Below are positions 1 through 8,790 of a stretch of 64,000 nt of DNA, piece by piece. Source of the DNA: Nitrosomonas sp. Its GTDB lineage: Bacteria > Pseudomonadota > Gammaproteobacteria > Burkholderiales > Nitrosomonadaceae. Both the position numbers and the translations under genes were made by a program. The notes beneath the pieces were generated by a model, which did not search any database, was not told the origin of the DNA, and saw nothing but the letters and a program-made list of their open reading frames with translations. Each line of letters starts with the position of its first letter. Positions within the stretch are counted from its first letter, which is position 1. Location: assembly GCF_019635155.1 (NCBI RefSeq), contig NZ_JAHBZY010000015.1, forward strand, positions 21,865 through 85,864, written 5' to 3'.

Positions 1-1227
1 ATTATGTACATAATATAAAATCACATAATTCACAAACCCGTGGATAGCCAGCGCCAACAGCAATCCTTCAAAAATCCCCAACCGGTAAACCAACAACGCG
101 CACAACGTTGCGAGCATCAATGCGTATTGCCCTTGATGCGCAACATGCAGTAATCCCAGAATCATCTTCCAACCGGTAAAAATCATGATCACCGCCAGGG
201 AAAATTTTGGTAGAAATTCCAAATATTGCGTATTGACCACAAAAAATAAAATCACCAACCCGACCACCAACACCGAGAATTTGGTATAAGCGCCGGCCAG
301 TTTGTTGGTAGTGCTTTTAGCCAAGCCGTCCAGATTTGTCATGCCGCCGAAAAAACTCGATCCCATGTTGGCGATCCAAATGGCCAACAAACTGTTATTG
401 GTATTGCATCTGCGTTGCAACGGATCGATTTTTTGTATGGCGGCATTACTCATGACTTGTTCAATCACATCAATAATCGCCAGCATGGCTGCAAAACCAA
501 TCACATAGAGCCACATCCGCATATCATCGAAATATGGCAGCGGCAATGACAAACGTAAAGGCACGTCCTCGACATGCAGCATCGGCATCGCGATAAACTG
601 CGCCAGAATCGCACCGGCAACCATCAGAAAAAAATACGGAACAGCCGGTTGCCGGGTTTGAAATTTACTGAAGAGAAATATGAAAGCAATCATCCCCAGC
701 AATGAAATCGACACCATCTGAATACGCGCGCCGTTCCAGAAACTTTCCGTTACCATGCCATCCGGTATTTCGTAAGTCATGGCAAAAAAATTGATGGCGA
801 TTTTAAGCCCAACCCCGGCTAACAATCCTTCAACCAGATACTCCGGGACGGCGACCAGAATGTACTTTTGCAAATTGAATTTCCAGATGACGGATTGCAT
901 GAATGCTGTCAGGAAAATAACGAAAGCCATATTGTCCATGCCGAATGTCGCCACACCCAATGCCAGCACCGGTGCCAAACCGGCAGCAACGCCGGGAGCG
1001 CCGACATAATTTCCAGGACGGAACCAGGCGTTGATCCAGCCGACGAGACACGCGAAAACGACGGTTGCCAACGCTACTTTGATGGGATAAGCGGACATCA
1101 ATGCAATCCCGGCGGATAATGGGATCGCCATTGTTCCGGTAATGATGCCGGCTTGCAGATCGCGAATCAAGAATTGCGATTGAAATGCAGCCGAACCGGT
1201 CGATGGGTTTTGCGTGTTCTGCGACAT
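1..1227 (-). CDS. SulP-family anion permease, C-terminus cut by window edge
   Basis: The frame is open from an ATG at 1227 to the left edge (about 409 codons, no stop), so the C-terminal part, including any STAS domain, is outside the window. The N-terminus (LQAGIITGTMAIPLSAGIAL) and repeated long hydrophobic segments match the SLC26/SulP membrane domain. The motif GGMTNLDGLAKSTTN resembles the conserved SulP core around the substrate site. The family carries sulfate, bicarbonate and other anions. The neighbouring carbonic-anhydrase-like gene on the same strand makes bicarbonate a plausible substrate, but that is inference. The start codon is 30 bp from a MITE-like element that occupies its upstream region. 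Confidence 0.8.
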   Translation of the reverse strand, partial: MSQNTQNPSTGSAAFQSQFLIRDLQAGIITGTMAIPLSAGIALMSAYPIKVALATVVFACLVGWINAWFRPGNYVGAPGVAAGLAPVLALGVATFGMDNMAFVIFLTAFMQSVIWKFNLQKYILVAVPEYLVEGLLAGVGLKIAINFFAMTYEIPDGMVTESFWNGARIQMVSISLLGMIAFIFLFSKFQTRQPAVPYFFLMVAGAILAQFIAMPMLHVEDVPLRLSLPLPYFDDMRMWLYVIGFAAMLAIIDVIEQVMSNAAIQKIDPLQRRCNTNNSLLAIWIANMGSSFFGGMTNLDGLAKSTTNKLAGAYTKFSVLVVGLVILFFVVNTQYLEFLPKFSLAVIMIFTGWKMILGLLHVAHQGQYALMLATLCALLVYRLGIFEGLLLALAIHGFVNYVILYYVHN

Positions 1228-1619
1228 GATCCTTCCGAAGGATTCAACAACCTTTTGAGACCTTTGCACGGTTACTACGCGACACGATAATTGCGTTAAA
1301 AATTTGCGAAAAATGCTCATTTACCCTGTGTAAACTCCACTTTTTCGCAAATTTTTGCCTCATTCTCGCACCGCTCATGACACCGTGCAAAGGTCTCCTT
1401 GTATGAATTATCCTGTGCCACGACAAGCCGAATCAGCTATAGACTTATCCCAGGCTGGTCCATTACATACTATTTGCCGGCGCGTGACATTGATATAAAT
1501 CACACTTGTTGAATAACGAAACGATAGCGATTGCCGCTGATAGGATGCGGGCACACACGCGCTTTCTTCGGATCGAATAAATCCGGAGGAAGCGGGTATG
1601 CGCCCGTTATCTGAAAAAA
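1228..1619. other. intergenic region between SulP and carbonic-anhydrase-like gene
   Basis: About 390 bp without a gene. It contains the MITE-like element (1257-1397), and the rest must hold any SulP promoter and the end of the downstream-oriented transcript from the carbonic-anhydrase-like gene. I see no convincing terminator or promoter outside the element. Confidence 0.6.
1257..1397. mobile_element. MITE-like element with perfect 16-bp terminal inverted repeats
   Basis: GAGACCTTTGCACGGT at 1257-1272 is the exact reverse complement of 1382-1397. Nested inside, AAAAATTTGCGAAAAA at 1298-1313 is exactly inverted at 1341-1356. The 141-bp unit has no coding capacity, as expected of a miniature inverted-repeat element mobilised in trans. 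I see no clear target-site duplication. It sits between the SulP start and the carbonic-anhydrase-like gene. A lone copy of the terminal repeat recurs at 8752-8765. Confidence 0.75.
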
Positions 1620-2615
1620 TTAAGCGATGGGTATAATCCGCAATGAGCCATGGCCGAGAATCGAAGCCGTAGCGACATTCTGAATTGTGATTGCTTTCGC
1701 GATGCGTTGCGCATCATCATCGCTGCCGCTCGCATTGATATCTTTTGCCGCATTGCCGAATGCCCAGGCATCGACCACGAACATATCGTATTGCGGCCCG
1801 TATTTGGCACGGATCGCGGCACGATCAATCGTGGTGCCGGGTTTGGTATTCAATGCGATGCCGAGTTCATTGTGCTTGCCCACCAATTCTTCATAAAGCG
1901 CTCCGCATTCTTGCGCCGCTTGCAGCACCGCAGCCCGGTCTTCGGCAAAAAAGCCCGCTTGACCCAGACGGTTCTTAGCTTGCTGTACAATCGAACCCTT
2001 TTCCGATTCCGTAACATCGATACCCAGTTTGCCGACCAGCGCTGCAATATCATTGATGCGCTCCGAGATATGTTGATAAATCGTCGGTGCTTTGGCGCAT
2101 GCGCCGCAACCGCAAGGACCGTGATCATCGCCGTGCACGCCGGTGGAATGCCCTTTCGATTTGAGCGTATTGATCGCCTGTGTCGTCAATTGAAGCTCAT
2201 TGACATCCCCAGCGGCTGAGCCACCGCCAAGATCACCGCCATAAACGATGCTCAATGTGCCACCGGCTGCACATGGCGCGCTGAAACGCGATCCATCGGC
2301 TTTGGTACGGCCATCGACACAAATTTCCGGCACTGCTCCGTTTGCAGGCACATTAAATGTACCGGCTGCAATCGATTGATACATCTGGACCAAAACATTT
2401 TTATCGATATCATCCCGATTGTCAGGCCCGATGCTACCCAAGCCCAAGTTAAATTGACCTAGTGAAATATACTGATTAAGACTTTCTTCAGCGGCGGAAG
2501 TGGTTGAGGCGGGTGTTGAAGCTGATTGTGGTTGTGATTTTGTTTCCGGAACTGCCGATTCTGTTTCTTGACTGCCTGTAAAATGTTTTAACAGATTTTT
2601 TAAACTTTCAAACAT
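1620..2615 (-). CDS. carbonic-anhydrase-like protein (Cys-x-Asp-Gly-Arg / His-Cys metal-site pattern)
   Basis: 331 residues. The N-terminal ~45 residues are Ser/Thr/Pro/Gln-rich linker. At residues 99-103 is CVDGR, matching the Cys-x-Asp-x-Arg zinc-ligand and dyad motif of beta-type carbonic anhydrases. Around 161-173 is HGDDHGPCGCGAC, which can supply the His and second Cys ligands. Between them is a Gly-rich stretch (GGTLSIVYGGDLGGG). Overall similarity to ordinary beta-CAs is low, and a cadmium/zeta-like or otherwise divergent class is possible. No export signal is seen, so it is probably cytoplasmic. An AAAGGA Shine-Dalgarno precedes ATG 2615. Proximity to a SulP permease suggests a role in inorganic carbon handling. 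Family assignment is by motif only. Confidence 0.55.
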   Translation of the reverse strand: MFESLKNLLKHFTGSQETESAVPETKSQPQSASTPASTTSAAEESLNQYISLGQFNLGLGSIGPDNRDDIDKNVLVQMYQSIAAGTFNVPANGAVPEICVDGRTKADGSRFSAPCAAGGTLSIVYGGDLGGGSAAGDVNELQLTTQAINTLKSKGHSTGVHGDDHGPCGCGACAKAPTIYQHISERINDIAALVGKLGIDVTESEKGSIVQQAKNRLGQAGFFAEDRAAVLQAAQECGALYEELVGKHNELGIALNTKPGTTIDRAAIRAKYGPQYDMFVVDAWAFGNAAKDINASGSDDDAQRIAKAITIQNVATASILGHGSLRIIPIA

Positions 2616-2893
2616 TTTAGATATCCTTTGTAGTAATTAGTCATTTGATCATAAGTTCTATCTCATACTTGCCATATTCAAAGTAACTCAAGGAAAGGGC
2701 AAACATTGCCAAGGCCTTCTCTATCAATTTATCAATTCCCTAATACGATAAAAATAAACTCGGCGTTAGGATTCTAACACTACTTTTCTGTACCTCAGAT
2801 AGTAATTCTCCATTTTTTGCTGAGCGATGCGGCAATTTTCTTTACAAGCATCTGGGAGCGCAGCACCTTGCGCCTAACCATTTACCCCAAAAC

Positions 2894-2917
2894 GACAATG
2901 CCCTTCGATTATTACAC
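2894..2917. repeat. degenerate REP-like palindromic repeat
   Basis: This 24-bp stretch is a diverged copy of the hairpin at 8591-8617 (shared core AATGCCCTTCG followed by ATTATT/GTTATT). The stop codon of the FGE-type gene (2912-2914) lies inside it, so the gene's present 3' end runs into the repeat. Confidence 0.5.
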
Positions 2918-5857
2918 TCCATCGCCTATTCCCTCGCAGTCCATCCCCCGCTTGTCCCCAGCGCGGCTGCCAATCGGCTGCTGGCCTGCTCCGAGCACCC
3001 GGCTTGGCTTGAGCTCATGACCTCGGGCAAGGCGAAAGCCAATGCGGCGGCTGCGAAGGGACGGATCGTCGTAGTAGCGGTAAGCAGAACGACAGTCCCT
3101 GCCGCCGTCGATCCACGAGCCGCCGCGCAGCACGCGGTAGGCGCCTGATTCCGGCCCTTGCGGGTCGATGACTCGCTCCGCTGGATACTCGTCATACCTG
3201 TCCTGACACCATTCCCATACGTTGCCGTGCATCTCATACAATCCCCAAGCATTCGACGCATAACTTCTAACCGCCGCGGTTTGCTGCAAAGCGCCTTCAC
3301 CCCAATTATCATAATCATCCCAAGTACCGCGATAATTCGCTTTATCAAGCGCAATGTCAGAACCAAAATGAAACGCTGATTCAGTTCCCGTCCGGCAAGC
3401 ATTTTCCCATTCGGCTTCAGTGGGTAAGCGCAACTGCAACTGCGGGTGGCTGTTATTGAGCTGTTTCAGGAAATTTTGCACATCTTCCCAACTGACTGAC
3501 TCCACCGGCAATTGCTCTCGTTTGAAACTGCTCGGATTCTTGCGCATCACTGCCTGCCATAGTTCCTGCGTGCAAACCGTTTCCGCAAGCCAATAACCTT
3601 GCGTGAGAATAACTGGATGTTGATGTTCCCAGTCATAACGCCCTGCTTCATTTGCCGGAGAACCCATCATAAAATTATTCGGCTCGATCCAGCGGAAACG
3701 CTGGATGACGCCAGAGACTTCAGCGTCGGCGTAGAAGCCGTATTGGTCACGGCCTGCATTGGTTGCCCAATCCGGTTTATGTGCTGCTCCCTCATACACA
3801 GGCAAATAGAACCAGAAGCCTGGTAGCATGCCTTCACCGTCTCGCCATTCAGGCGGATGCCAGTACCAGCGGTAGACATTACCTTTGTTATCCATCGATT
3901 CTGCATTTAAACCACCGGTTGTATTGGCGATCAATATCGCCCAATCAGGTTTGGTAAAACGCTCTACGGTTAATTCTTCTCCATCAATGTGCAGCTTTTG
4001 TTTCTCCTGTTCATCCAGCGTAAATTCATATTGATCGATTTTGCTTAACGGTAATAAAGTATTACTGGATGCTCCCAAAGCTCCGACATGCTGACGCAAC
4101 ATACAAGACGATGATGTAACAAACTCAGCCAGCACACTGCCCAATCTAAATCCATCCGTTTCTTCCTGGAATCGATCAGACGTGGTCAGTTTTAGCTCTC
4201 TAACTCCCTGTTGATAAAGAATAAAGGTTTGCTGCTTGGATGTTTCTGTTTCAAGAAATGACATAACAGTCTGCATATCCCAGTCATCCGGTATAACGAC
4301 TTCACTGTTTATACCCTGCTTACCCAGACGGCTTGCCCAGATAGCCTGATAACATGAATTCTTGGATAGTACTTCATCATGCTGCCTATCCAAAAGATTC
4401 TCGAGAAAAGACGGCAGCGTCGGTATTTCCTGTTTCTGTTCAATAGATGCTTTTATCAATTCGCACATAGCTAGCCGTGCAGATTCGATTTCTTCACGAT
4501 CATCCGCATCAAGATTCTCTTTCATTAACTGCTCAAGAATTAACAGCTCTTCATCACGCTGCGTTTGAAACACATGCCGATGGTAACGCCGAATCATGCG
4601 GGAAATGATTCTTGCCAGTTCCGGATTCTCTTGTGCCATGCTCATGAACTGCTGCCGATATTCTTTCAAGGTATCCGGTTTATAATAAAAACCCAACGGT
4701 GTTGGCACGACATTTTCATGATGCCACGCCGCCAATTCATGACCGATGTCAACTTCTGAAAGCGGCAAACAATGACGAATCGCTCTTAATAATGCTGGTT
4801 CCACCAGCTTAGCCGGTGACAACCAGGCCAGCAACTGTTTGGCACCGCCGGCATCCTTCTGCATTGGCGTTTCGACGCTATTATCCGGCGGTGGCACATA
4901 TCTTACAGGCGATAGTTGACTATTCCTGTCCCAACAAACGCAATCAAAAAGGCCTATTAAGTCCGGCGCCAGGTAACGTTCTGGCACAGGTACTAACGCT
5001 ACCGTGCGACAACCGGCCTGGCGCAGCAGATTGCCTACTCTCAGCCAAGAACGTAAAGCCATTCCTGTTCTATCCAGCAACCCCAAATCACTTAGGACAA
5101 ACACCGTATTGCCTGCAACAGGTGCTTTCCATTGTTTGTTGACAATGGCTTTACCTTGAACAATTTGCACATTACCACCAGGCCGCTGCAGGATTTTTTG
5201 AATGACCAATCCCGTTCCGCCTCGTAATTTCTCTAATTGATGTAAGACTTGATTGTAATCACGATTGAACAAATGAGTTCGCTGTGGCCTGTCAACCAGC
5301 ACCTGAACCGATGCCGCCCAACGGCGACGTGTCCGGCGTGGTATTTTTTGCAATAACAAGCCATTTGCCATCGTTTTGATAATACGCGGCATATCCGGTT
5401 GCCGCGTTACTTTAGTCTCGCTAAGCAATGACCTTAACACTGGCCATAATCTGGACCATGGCACCAGAGGTTCTTTGTACGGTGGCTGATCAGATGGTCG
5501 ATGCATGGCTGCCGGATTCAATCGTTTAGCTTCTTGATACCAGCGCGGCTTGGGTAATGCATTTATGCTTGCTGGTTCTGGGAGTAAGCTGCTTCCCTTT
5601 CTTTCTGTAATCGCGTAATAAACGGCTTGCGTTTTTTTTTGCGGCGCCGGTATTGGCTCTATGGTAATTTTATGTGGAAATGGCTTATTTGATTGATCCT
5701 GTACTAGCGACGGCAAGATCAGTTGTACTTTCTTTCGAGGCGGGGCAACGTATCCGCTATATTCTGCAACCGTATCCAGCGCGTCGCCACCCAGTTGCTT
5801 TAGTGCACGTAATAAATCAGCCCGGTTCAACCGCTTTGCGGACTGGTAGGCATGCAT
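2912..5857 (-). CDS. vWA-like/FGE-sulfatase (C-type-lectin fold) fusion, candidate DGR variable protein
   Basis: About 981 residues. Residues ~183-300 have alternating strands (ASVQVLVDRPQR, NTVFVLSDLGLLD) that resemble a von Willebrand A fold with a degenerate MIDAS. The middle (~340-710) is a unique, partly helical region. Residues ~715-947 form a formylglycine-generating-enzyme-type domain (FMMGSP, LPTEAEWENACR, GNVWEWCQD, RGGSW, GFRLARG). Only one of the two catalytic FGE cysteines remains, so ligand binding rather than sulfatase activation is inferred. The last ~35 residues come from reading through a conserved repeat trailer after a 1-nt loss relative to the second copy. ATG 5857 overlaps the MoxR stop (TGATG). 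An in-frame GTG at 5860 is the alternative start. It is the last gene of the TIR-MoxR operon. Confidence 0.8.
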   Translation of the reverse strand: MHAYQSAKRLNRADLLRALKQLGGDALDTVAEYSGYVAPPRKKVQLILPSLVQDQSNKPFPHKITIEPIPAPQKKTQAVYYAITERKGSSLLPEPASINALPKPRWYQEAKRLNPAAMHRPSDQPPYKEPLVPWSRLWPVLRSLLSETKVTRQPDMPRIIKTMANGLLLQKIPRRTRRRWAASVQVLVDRPQRTHLFNRDYNQVLHQLEKLRGGTGLVIQKILQRPGGNVQIVQGKAIVNKQWKAPVAGNTVFVLSDLGLLDRTGMALRSWLRVGNLLRQAGCRTVALVPVPERYLAPDLIGLFDCVCWDRNSQLSPVRYVPPPDNSVETPMQKDAGGAKQLLAWLSPAKLVEPALLRAIRHCLPLSEVDIGHELAAWHHENVVPTPLGFYYKPDTLKEYRQQFMSMAQENPELARIISRMIRRYHRHVFQTQRDEELLILEQLMKENLDADDREEIESARLAMCELIKASIEQKQEIPTLPSFLENLLDRQHDEVLSKNSCYQAIWASRLGKQGINSEVVIPDDWDMQTVMSFLETETSKQQTFILYQQGVRELKLTTSDRFQEETDGFRLGSVLAEFVTSSSCMLRQHVGALGASSNTLLPLSKIDQYEFTLDEQEKQKLHIDGEELTVERFTKPDWAILIANTTGGLNAESMDNKGNVYRWYWHPPEWRDGEGMLPGFWFYLPVYEGAAHKPDWATNAGRDQYGFYADAEVSGVIQRFRWIEPNNFMMGSPANEAGRYDWEHQHPVILTQGYWLAETVCTQELWQAVMRKNPSSFKREQLPVESVSWEDVQNFLKQLNNSHPQLQLRLPTEAEWENACRTGTESAFHFGSDIALDKANYRGTWDDYDNWGEGALQQTAAVRSYASNAWGLYEMHGNVWEWCQDRYDEYPAERVIDPQGPESGAYRVLRGGSWIDGGRDCRSAYRYYDDPSLRSRRIGFRLARGHELKPSRVLGAGQQPIGSRAGDKRGMDCEGIGDGV
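2931..3166 (-). repeat. candidate DGR variable region 1 plus conserved trailer
   Basis: This segment matches 9371-9620. Variable codons occupy 3041-3112 (24 codons). Flanks on the 5' coding side differ only synonymously from copy 2, and the first 23 nt after the variable part are identical. The trailer 2931-3037 is largely conserved. It has lost the GC-rich hairpin present in copy 2, and it lacks one nucleotide at the point where copy 2 has its stop codon. Confidence 0.7.
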
Positions 5858-6978
5858 CACTCAGATGCCTCGTTTACTTCTTGCGCATCTTTTCTATTTT
5901 GCACTTTGCTATCAATCTGCTTTTGCATCCCTGGATATTTCTTCAACGCAAAATCTTTAATCGTTTTTAGCAGTTCCTTTTGCTGTTCTGTATCATTGGG
6001 CACGAGCTCATCGAGCACACGCAGCATATCCAGATACTCAGCCTGGCCGGGCGGGGTCACACCCAGACTATTCGCTTCCAGTCGATCTTTGAATAGCTGA
6101 TCTGCTGCTTCTTGCAGCACATCTTCATGCAATCGGCATTTTTGTAACGGTACATCATTTTCATCACGCTGAATCTCGGTATCACTTTCTGATTCACCCT
6201 TTTTCATAACAGGAAAATGAAAAACAGCCCGTTCTTTTAATCTCCGAATCAACTCGTTTCTTTCTTTTGGCAATTGTAAATCCAACACAAGGCACCGGCG
6301 AATAAAGGCACCTGGCAATTGTCGATCTTCATTGGTCGTCAGCACGACTAGCGGACGGTTTGCCAATTCACCATGCGCCACACCAACTGTTTTCTTGATC
6401 CAGGGCACAGTAAATTGTCCATTGTCCAAGGTCTCCAACAAACTGTTGGGAAGATCGGCATCGGCTTTATCGATTTCATCGAGCAGCAGAACAATGCCTT
6501 TTTTCTCATCGCCCGGATCGTTTACATCCGGTATGAAAAAAGGATGCTTCCCTTTCTTACTGGATGCATCGTTCCAGTCAAAAGCCCACCAGAGTATACC
6601 GGGACTTAAGTATTCTTCTGGATTCAGCATCTGGTCGATTTGTCCATCACTTTTATTTTTGCCTATGGCGCTCAATACCTGGGCATTCCCCAACCGGCTA
6701 ACCGCATCGAAGCGATACCATAAATCCTGTATTTCGGTGTGCGCATCGACGACATGCGACAAAAACTTGCGCCCCAGCACTTTAGCTGCCGCCCGCGCCA
6801 ACTGGCTTTTCCCTGTGCCAGGCTCACCCCGCACCAGCAGCGGTCGCCCTGACGCCAGTGCTGCACGTACCGCCTGTGCTGTTCTTTCATCAAAAACATG
6901 TACGCTTTTACGCCATGTTCCTATCGCAGGCAAAACATGCTTGATGTCGACAAAAGCTTTAAGTCCAGGAATTTTCAT
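5857..6978 (-). CDS. MoxR-type AAA+ ATPase
   Basis: 373 residues. Walker A is GEPGTGKSQ (51-59), Walker B LLLDEID (164-170), sensor 1 LTTN (213-216) and an arginine-finger region FIRRC (225-229). MoxR-like ATPases act as chaperones or remodellers, typically together with a vWA-domain partner. Here that partner would be the vWA-like/FGE protein encoded directly downstream, with overlapping stop and start codons. The TIR gene ends 3 bp upstream of this start. The three-gene arrangement resembles the NTP-dependent MoxR-vWA-effector conflict systems known from comparative genomics. No obvious Shine-Dalgarno precedes ATG 6978, consistent with translational coupling. Confidence 0.85.
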   Translation of the reverse strand: MKIPGLKAFVDIKHVLPAIGTWRKSVHVFDERTAQAVRAALASGRPLLVRGEPGTGKSQLARAAAKVLGRKFLSHVVDAHTEIQDLWYRFDAVSRLGNAQVLSAIGKNKSDGQIDQMLNPEEYLSPGILWWAFDWNDASSKKGKHPFFIPDVNDPGDEKKGIVLLLDEIDKADADLPNSLLETLDNGQFTVPWIKKTVGVAHGELANRPLVVLTTNEDRQLPGAFIRRCLVLDLQLPKERNELIRRLKERAVFHFPVMKKGESESDTEIQRDENDVPLQKCRLHEDVLQEAADQLFKDRLEANSLGVTPPGQAEYLDMLRVLDELVPNDTEQQKELLKTIKDFALKKYPGMQKQIDSKVQNRKDAQEVNEASE

Positions 6979-6981
6979 AAG

Positions 6982-8535
6982 TTATGTGTACTTGTTAAAT
7001 GTTTTAAGAAATTCTTCTATTGCACTCATCAAATCGAATTCAATTCCACCAAAAGAAGATTGAGTCATATTTTTATCTTTTATACCAAAACGCACCAATG
7101 GGATTTCAAGCTGCATCAAAAAATTTTCACAAATTTTCCGATAGGAATCATCGCCACCGTCCTCAAATTTAATAGCCACACAATATTTTTTTGGATCGTG
7201 CTCTATTTCACGCAATGTATTGATTTTAGCTTTTAATCTTTCTAAATCATCTTCATCTAATAACTGCTCTCGTTCATCGTCCATAATAATATTCCAGATA
7301 ATACGTTTTACTTCATCCAGACGAACTTGCTCATGCCAAGTCAGTGGATTTGTATCTATAAAGATCAGATGCTTACCAGTGATCTCGTGACCATCAATAG
7401 TAACCGTCGCTTTTCTTTCCTGTTGCCTGGCGATAAACAACTCTACGCCACCCAATGTCCGTACACGCAGCTCAAAATAAAACCCGTGAAGATCATCATT
7501 TAACCAATCCGACACATCACGCGCATCATCTTCAACAACAAGACTCAGCACAAGATAACCTAAAATCTGCTCAATTTTTTCTATGATATTCTTTTGATAA
7601 GGAATCGCTTTCTCAAAAATCTGCCCACCTTTCTCTTTATCCAGACACATGACGACGGTGTTAGTCAGTACTTTATTGATAACCGGGCATTTTTTACCGC
7701 CAAGCTGCAATGCAGTGATTAGATTTTCTGCGATATCTTTAGCATTACATTCAATTTGATCCCTTTCAAGCATCACCAAAACTTTATTTAATTCTCCATA
7801 TAGAACCTGCTTACATACCGCCATTGCATCGCCCGAGAGTGTTTCAGCAATATGCTTCTGTATAACTTGGATATATTTGTCTTGGAATTTCGGAGTGGGT
7901 CGAGCAGTCTTTTTTTCGTCTCTAACAAGTGGATTAGATTCATCTGGCTCGATGAAATCTCTGATTCCATTTTTTAAAGGGCTTATTTTGTTAAGAATTT
8001 GAGAGTAATGCTGTGCTTTGAGTTGATCCAGCGGTGTTGTTAGGCGATTTGCAGCAAAATCTAGCAATTCATCAAGCGCTTGACTTATATCGCGATACAG
8101 AACTGATTTATCAATCAATTTTCTTCTATTCTTTGAATTCTTATCACTTAATATTCCATCTGCTTCTTTTTCTTTAGCTTCCCAATAAGAAATAATGTCA
8201 TCGTGATACTTGTCATCTCCTAATTTGCAATTAACATCGATAAACAATGCATGAGTACGTTCGTTGAAACCTCCTTTTCTCCATATTGCTAACAATTCAT
8301 ACATACACCAAGTAGAGCGAAAATAATCATCGCTAAATATCGTAATGATGTGCTCACCGCCACTCAATCGATCCATAAAATCTCTGATCAAATCGCCGTG
8401 CTGCATCTCGTTTTTATCGCGAATCAAGTTGATATTACGACGCTGGTGGCATAGCCCCTCCAATTCATCCACAACACGTGTATGCTTTTCGTGCGCCCAC
8501 GAATATGAAACAAAAACGTTAACTGGTTTTGTCAT
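6982..8535 (-). CDS. TIR-domain protein, candidate effector of MoxR/FGE operon
   Basis: 517 residues. The N-terminal ~140 residues form a TIR domain: VNVFVSYSWAHEKH at the first strand, IITIFSDDYFRSTWCMYEL around 63-81, with Glu80 in the WCxxEL position used as catalytic Glu by NADase TIRs. Residues ~150-517 are not recognised. They are charged, mixed alpha/beta, without membrane segments, and may be the adaptor part that meets the MoxR and vWA partners. TIR effectors in bacterial conflict systems usually cleave NAD+ on activation, and NADase activity here is inferred from the motif. First gene of a three-gene minus-strand operon. Local base composition is more AT-rich than in flanking core genes. 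Confidence 0.8.
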   Translation of the reverse strand: MTKPVNVFVSYSWAHEKHTRVVDELEGLCHQRRNINLIRDKNEMQHGDLIRDFMDRLSGGEHIITIFSDDYFRSTWCMYELLAIWRKGGFNERTHALFIDVNCKLGDDKYHDDIISYWEAKEKEADGILSDKNSKNRRKLIDKSVLYRDISQALDELLDFAANRLTTPLDQLKAQHYSQILNKISPLKNGIRDFIEPDESNPLVRDEKKTARPTPKFQDKYIQVIQKHIAETLSGDAMAVCKQVLYGELNKVLVMLERDQIECNAKDIAENLITALQLGGKKCPVINKVLTNTVVMCLDKEKGGQIFEKAIPYQKNIIEKIEQILGYLVLSLVVEDDARDVSDWLNDDLHGFYFELRVRTLGGVELFIARQQERKATVTIDGHEITGKHLIFIDTNPLTWHEQVRLDEVKRIIWNIIMDDEREQLLDEDDLERLKAKINTLREIEHDPKKYCVAIKFEDGGDDSYRKICENFLMQLEIPLVRFGIKDKNMTQSSFGGIEFDLMSAIEEFLKTFNKYT

Positions 8536-8590
8536 TTACGCACTCATTGGTTTAATCGATTTTTGGATTGTACTGCAGGAAAAGTCGTAA

Positions 8591-8617
8591 GGTGCAATGC
8601 CCTTCGGTTATTGCACC
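8591..8617. repeat. REP-like hairpin
   Basis: GGTGCAAT (8591-8598) and ATTGCACC (8610-8617) form a perfect 8-bp stem around an 11-nt loop, 56 bp upstream of the TIR gene start. A diverged copy lies at 2894-2917 at the far end of the same operon. Confidence 0.6.
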
Positions 8618-8751
8618 CTATAGTCTTAAGAGAATTCTTTTTCCACATACGGTGAGTTACATCTGTATTCCGAAAATACTCATAGTCAATAATTCAATAC
8701 CGTTGTTTTAAAACATAATTGTAACGCCAGTTACATACTCTGGGGGCGTTG

Positions 8752-8765
8752 CCGTGCAAAGGTCT
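8752..8765 (+). repeat. solo terminal repeat of the MITE-like family
   Basis: CCGTGCAAAGGTCT matches 14 of the 16 bases of the right terminal repeat of the element at 1257-1397. No partner repeat is found within the intergenic space to its left, so this is a remnant. It lies 25 bp upstream of the HigB start and may contribute to that promoter region. Confidence 0.6.
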
Positions 8766-8790
8766 TATGAAAATGATTATAATAAAAATC

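Noticed and set aside
2912-3402. Several overlapping open frames over the variable region on both strands
   Set aside because: They are by-products of the GC-rich, repeated FGE-lectin coding sequence. Only the long minus-strand frame carries family motifs.
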